14,143 nt of DNA from Acidimicrobiales bacterium. GTDB lineage: Bacteria > Actinomycetota > Acidimicrobiia > Acidimicrobiales > SZUA-35. Below the pieces are notes generated by a model. That model ran no database searches and was not told where the DNA came from. It worked only from the letters and a program-made list of their open reading frames with translations. Numbering within the stretch: position 1 is the stretch's first letter; every line of letters begins with the position of its first letter. Shown here one piece after another: positions 10,649 through 14,143 of this stretch. The DNA lies in the NCBI GenBank assembly GCA_024641625.1, contig JAHECQ010000020.1, positions 5,853 through 19,995 on the forward strand, in the 5' to 3' direction. Made by a program: the position numbers and the translations under genes.

Positions 10649-12861
10649 CTCGAGTGGTGCCTCCCACGGTCATGACCCGGGCCGATGAGCGGCCGGGGGT
10701 CGGTGTACATGCGGAATCTGGCCCATTGCGTCCGTGCGCTGTGGAGTTGGTCGATGGCCGAGTCGCAGTTGCGCCACGCCTGGTCGGCCGACAGCTCATC
10801 GGGGGCCTGTGGATGGAAGGCGGCGCGGTCGACCGACTCGGCGAGGGCTTCGAGCGCATCGGCGGCCGCGGCCGCTGCGGGTTCGCAGCGGACCAACGCC
10901 TTCACCGTCTCGCTCGGTGTCGCCGAATGGTCGGTCGGCCATCCGGCCTCGCGGTAGCGGTCGCTCAGCTCGAGCCAGGCGCCGATGATCCGCCGGTCAG
11001 GTGCGCCGGATCGTCGAGCACGAGAGCGGCGGCGCTTGAGCGCCATGACGGTTGCGGCCAAGGCCGCAAGGACGACCATGGGGACAACGACTGCCGACCC
11101 GGCGAGCAGGACCGGTCGAGGGAGCAGCGCGAGCGTGGACCGGTCGCGAGGAATGGCCTGCTCGGGTGCATCGTCCTCGCTGTCGCCCGAACGAGCCGAC
11201 GAGGCGGTACCCGGTGGGGGAGGAGGCGGCGGAGGCGAATTGGGTATGGCGACTTGTCGGATGGTGTGGCCGCGCTGTTCGGGCTGGGGCTCCCGCGACC
11301 GATCCGGCGTGACCGTGACCGGTACCCAGGTGCCGTCGGTGGCCTGCAGCTCGATCCATGCTTCGATATCGCCCGCTCGAACGATCGCCTTGCCCTGTTG
11401 GTATCGATCGGGAGGGATGACATAGCCGACGACCACTCGACTGGGTGCGCCGCCGAGCCTGGCGAGGACGGCGGCGGCGGCGGCGTACTGTTCGCCGTAG
11501 CCCACGAGACGATCCGGGTCGGCAAGGAACTCATCCAGACGGGCCAGGGAATGTCCGGGCCGTGCAGCGTCGCTGTGGTCGTAGAAGCCACCGTTGACGA
11601 AGGTGTCAGCCAGCGCCAGTGCCCGGGCCATCGGGTCCGATTCGCCCTCGAACACGTTGCCGGCGAGGTCACGCAGGCGCGGTGGGACGAGGTCGAGGTC
11701 GATGGCGGTGCGATCCGTGGAGGGCGAGAGGCGGCGCAGCTCGAGCTCCGACAGCTCGGGTCGGGGCAGGGTCACGAGTGACATCGTGGTTCCCGTTGCC
11801 AGGCCATGAGGGGCGGCGAGTGTGCCAGTGGTCCGGTTCAGCCGGATCTCGAGTCGGGGGTCGGAGCGCACCTCGAGCGGCCAGCCGGCGACCGGAACCC
11901 ACGGCACGTCGAGGTCGCCGATCGTCAGCTCGTAGGCGACGGGAACAACTTCCGTCAGCGGAGCGTCGGGCGCAGGTAGGTACGTGTCGACCGGTTCGAA
12001 CCTCGGCTGGTTGATGGTCCAGACGACCCCGTCGTAGGCATCGAGTGCGGCAATCGACCAACGGGTGATCGGTACGTCAGCCGACACCGTGAATACCACT
12101 GTGTCGCTGCGGCCCTCCTTCAACGATGCCTTGAGGGTGACGAGCGGGCTCGGAAGATCGAGTGCCTGCCATGGACGTTCCTGGTGTCGACGAAGATCGA
12201 ACCGGTCGTTCAGGGAGGCCAGCGGCAGGTGGGGGCCGATGCGTGTGGCGACGAGGGTTGCCGCCAGCACCAACATGATCGGGCCGACGGCTCGGCCCGA
12301 CCGGAACCTCGTGGCCGACAACAGTGCTGCTCCCGCCATGACTGCACCTTGGAGACGGGCGAGCCGAGCATCCTCGATGGTGAGCGAGATCATGATGCCA
12401 AGACCCGTGGCCGGTCCGATGATCGACAGGATGCGGTTGGTGCTCCACTGAGCGAAGGCCAGGCCGATGGTTGCCGAGAGCCAGACGACGGCGTAGGGAA
12501 CCACGCGCAGCTCGGCGGTGAGGTCGGTTGGTGTCGAACTGGAGAGCAGCGTCGACCAACCGGTGACCAGCGACCGAACCAGGTCGAGATAGGCATTCGG
12601 ATGGGGGAGCTCAGCCATGGCGACCGGGCCGAGGATCAGGAACGAGGCGGTGGCACAGGACAAGTACTCGCCCAGATACCAGTGATGTCGGTGCGACAGT
12701 TCGGATGCGATGAACGCAGCGATCAGGCCGACCATGCCGGGGATCACGAAGCGATCGTCGGCCATGGTCGTGTGCAACCCGCTGATGGCCACCATCGACA
12801 GCGCGCCGATCGACACGGTGGTCGCAGCTCGACGTAGACCGGGCGGACCAGGCGTCCTCAT
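10645..12861 (-). CDS. Membrane transglutaminase-like (TgpA-type) protein lacking the catalytic triad
   Basis: A 738-residue membrane protein. About six or seven hydrophobic segments occupy residues 12-208 (e.g. 38-54, 65-82, 121-138, 143-160, 191-208). A long extracytoplasmic region follows, with a transglutaminase-core-like domain near 440-520, a Pro-rich stretch (eight consecutive Pro at 543-550), one more membrane segment (583-607), a basic stop-transfer 'KRRRSRARR', and a cytosolic DUF4129-like tail (about 620-715, 'TPSETVKAL'). In the core, the Cys of G-x-C-E-x-[FY]-A is Gly456 ('GYGEQYA'), the His of x-H-A-W-x-E is Glu500 ('DIEAWIE'), and the Asp before P-T-P is Thr516. Peptide cross-linking or protease activity is therefore not expected. 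The ATG at 12861 overlaps the DUF58 stop as ATGA. Genes of this kind habitually follow DUF58 and moxR. Confidence 0.88.
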   Translation of the reverse strand: MRTPGPPGLRRAATTVSIGALSMVAISGLHTTMADDRFVIPGMVGLIAAFIASELSHRHHWYLGEYLSCATASFLILGPVAMAELPHPNAYLDLVRSLVTGWSTLLSSSTPTDLTAELRVVPYAVVWLSATIGLAFAQWSTNRILSIIGPATGLGIMISLTIEDARLARLQGAVMAGAALLSATRFRSGRAVGPIMLVLAATLVATRIGPHLPLASLNDRFDLRRHQERPWQALDLPSPLVTLKASLKEGRSDTVVFTVSADVPITRWSIAALDAYDGVVWTINQPRFEPVDTYLPAPDAPLTEVVPVAYELTIGDLDVPWVPVAGWPLEVRSDPRLEIRLNRTTGTLAAPHGLATGTTMSLVTLPRPELSELELRRLSPSTDRTAIDLDLVPPRLRDLAGNVFEGESDPMARALALADTFVNGGFYDHSDAARPGHSLARLDEFLADPDRLVGYGEQYAAAAAVLARLGGAPSRVVVGYVIPPDRYQQGKAIVRAGDIEAWIELQATDGTWVPVTVTPDRSREPQPEQRGHTIRQVAIPNSPPPPPPPPGTASSARSGDSEDDAPEQAIPRDRSTLALLPRPVLLAGSAVVVPMVVLAALAATVMALKRRRSRARRSGAPDRRIIGAWLELSDRYREAGWPTDHSATPSETVKALVRCEPAAAAAADALEALAESVDRAAFHPQAPDELSADQAWRNCDSAIDQLHSARTQWARFRMYTDPRPLIGPGHDRGRHHSR

Positions 12862-14006
12862 GGGAGAACCCGCCTGTTCCACGTGACAGCGAAGTCATCC
12901 AGGCCGGCGACCGAGAGCGTTGTGGCCCGTCCGATGCGCGCCGGGAGGCGCACATCGCCGACGCCGACGACGATGACATTTGCACGATGCTGGGCTGCGT
13001 TGCCGGCAACCAGCACTTCGTTGGCGGTCGCGACGCTCGTGACGATCACCAGTGTCGAGGTGTCGGGGGCGACAGTCAGGGAGCGAGTCGCCCAATGCGC
13101 GAGCGGGAACTCGGATGCCTCCACCGGCTGCGCCTCGATGAGGCACAATTGGTCGAGTACGTCGTCGACGCCGAACCCACGGGTCGGCGTGGTCTGATTG
13201 CCGACCGACAGCGTCGTCGGCAATCCCCGGCTGAGGTGACTCGAAACCACCGATCCGGCCACCGACACGGATGCTTCGAAGAAGCTGACCGAGGTGTGTC
13301 GTGGATCGAGGAGCACGGCGATCGACGGCAGCCGATTGTCGACGTGGTGACGCACCATCACCGAGCCGGTCCGCGCCGTCGACATCCAGTGAATGTGGCG
13401 ATGATCGTCGCCCAGCTGGTAGGGACGCAGTGCGTGAAATGCCACGTCGCCCGCAGGCGAGGTGTCGGTCGTCGGGCCTTCGAGGTCCTTGGCAAAACCG
13501 AGGGGGACCGGATTCACCAGCGTCACCCGCGGCCGAACCCAGAGGATGTCGGTGCCGGTGTGGCGGACTTCGCGTCGCAGGAGGCCCAGGGGGTCGGACG
13601 TGGCGATGACCGCCGGCCCCACGGTGAAGACACCACGTCGATCCGTTGGTAGGCGGTGGGCGACGTGGCCACCGGTGGTCGGGAGAGCCAAGCTCACCCT
13701 TCGGCCGGCGACGTGGTCGTCGATCGAACGACTCAGGCGCCTCATCGCTCCCGAAGACGACTGGTTGATGCGCAACCGTGCTTCTGCGATGTCACCCACG
13801 GTCACCTTGTCGGTGCTCAGTTCACGGTCGAGCTGCACCCCCTGGCGGCCGACGACGAAGGGAACGCCGAGAGCGAGAACCAGCAGACACGCCGCTGCGA
13901 TGACCATCGATTCGGTCCAGCCCAGGAAGACGCCGACGAGGTAGCCGACCAGGGCGACGGCGACCAGGGTGCGACCCGACTCGGTGAGGACAGTGTGCCT
14001 GCTCAT
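12858..14006 (-). CDS. DUF58 domain protein (MoxR-associated)
   Basis: A 382-residue protein with two N-terminal membrane segments (about 12-30 and 33-52) and a cytosolic DUF58 region. The family hallmark is present at 190-214: 'FHALRPYQLGDDHRHIHWMS' followed by 'TARTG', matching the pattern R-x-Y-x-x-G-D-x-x-R-x-I-x-W-x-x-x-A-R. A vWA-like fold follows ('SIAVLLDPRHTSVSFFEAS', about 228-246), but the metal-site D-x-S-x-S is not intact. In known neighbourhoods DUF58 proteins work with MoxR AAA+ ATPases and TgpA-like membrane proteins, as chaperone or adaptor systems for envelope or enzyme maturation. The ATG at 14006 is chosen as the start of homology, 4 nt after the moxR stop; an upstream frame would read through moxR. 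The gene is coupled to the downstream transglutaminase-like gene by ATGA. Confidence 0.9.
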   Translation of the reverse strand: MSRHTVLTESGRTLVAVALVGYLVGVFLGWTESMVIAAACLLVLALGVPFVVGRQGVQLDRELSTDKVTVGDIAEARLRINQSSSGAMRRLSRSIDDHVAGRRVSLALPTTGGHVAHRLPTDRRGVFTVGPAVIATSDPLGLLRREVRHTGTDILWVRPRVTLVNPVPLGFAKDLEGPTTDTSPAGDVAFHALRPYQLGDDHRHIHWMSTARTGSVMVRHHVDNRLPSIAVLLDPRHTSVSFFEASVSVAGSVVSSHLSRGLPTTLSVGNQTTPTRGFGVDDVLDQLCLIEAQPVEASEFPLAHWATRSLTVAPDTSTLVIVTSVATANEVLVAGNAAQHRANVIVVGVGDVRLPARIGRATTLSVAGLDDFAVTWNRRVLP

Positions 14007-14010
14007 GGCC

Positions 14011-14143
14011 TCAGGCGGCCCTGACGGCCCGGGGAACGTCGACTCGTTCCAACACCCCACGGAGCAGCTCGGTGGCGTCGACTCGAGCCAACTCGGCTTC
14101 GGGGGCCAAGAGCATGCGGTGAACCATGACGAACGGAGCCACG
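14011..14143 (-). CDS. moxR: MoxR-type AAA+ ATPase, C-terminal end (partial)
   Basis: Only the last 44 residues lie in the window; the gene runs off the right edge. The sequence 'APFVMVHRMLLAPEAELARV' followed by 'LLRGVLERVDVPRAVRAA' matches the C-terminal lid end of MoxR ATPases, where a vL-x-HR-[LM]-x-L stretch and a final x-LL-x-x-V-x-VPR are common. The location directly before a DUF58 gene strongly supports this. No Walker motifs can be checked here. The stop is TGA at 14011-14013, 4 nt before the DUF58 ATG. The operon promoter must lie beyond the window. Confidence 0.8.
   Translation of the reverse strand, partial: VAPFVMVHRMLLAPEAELARVDATELLRGVLERVDVPRAVRAA

Noticed and set aside
11195..11240. 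G-rich plus-strand run as a possible G-quadruplex or recombination signal
   Set aside because: It is the complement of CCN codons for the eight-Pro linker of the transglutaminase-like protein, so coding explains it.
9823..11781. Open frame of 652 codons on the plus strand opposite the phosphatase and transglutaminase-like genes
   Set aside because: It is low-complexity Arg/Gly/Ser-rich and lies antisense to well-supported genes; no ribosome site or motif supports it.

Overview
The window is high-GC DNA, densely coded on both strands with very short intergenic gaps. Start-proximal promoters, frequent GTG/ATG starts, 4-nt stop/start overlaps and the gene families present (family III CoA-transferases, crotonase, a CtBP-like dehydrogenase, a MoxR/DUF58/transglutaminase-like/PP2C/FHA cluster) point to an actinobacterium. 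My best guess is an Acidimicrobiia-type lineage, but that assignment is inference. I see no tRNA, rRNA, CRISPR array, insertion sequence or phage gene, and no gene-free stretch longer than about 80 bases.

Left part (1-3563): two paralogous CaiB/BaiF-type CoA-transferases are transcribed away from each other from a 66-bp gap that holds two apparently matched leaderless promoters and an inverted repeat. They are followed by a convergent enoyl-CoA hydratase and a divergent HSL-type esterase, which share an 18-bp gap with two overlapping -10 boxes. Together this looks like a small acyl-CoA/ester catabolism locus.

Centre (3564-7664): a dodecin gene is translationally coupled to a second gene in which a dodecin domain is fused to a universal-stress-protein-like domain. 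Then come a VOC/glyoxalase-like protein, an oppositely oriented pair (alpha/beta hydrolase followed by an EthD-like small protein), and a CtBP-type D-2-hydroxyacid dehydrogenase. Neighbouring genes run tail to tail with overlapping 3' ends in two places.

Right part (7630-14143, all on the minus strand, transcribed right to left): an almost gapless operon of moxR (partial), a DUF58 protein, a membrane transglutaminase-like protein whose catalytic triad is gone, a small C-terminally membrane-anchored protein with a duplicated short motif, a PP2C Ser/Thr phosphatase, an FHA protein with a tandem Thr-containing repeat, and a degenerate-FHA/winged-helix-like protein. Four successive junctions are 4-nt overlaps (ATGA, ATGA, GTGA, ATGA). 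The set combines a MoxR chaperone/cell-envelope module with a phospho-Thr eraser and readers, but no kinase gene is visible here.

Most notable: the coupled dodecin and dodecin-Usp fusion pair, both lacking the canonical flavin-stacking Trp; the phospho-signalling MoxR operon with its repeated short motifs and dead transglutaminase domain; and a recurring leaderless promoter design, including one probable bidirectional promoter with overlapping -10 elements.
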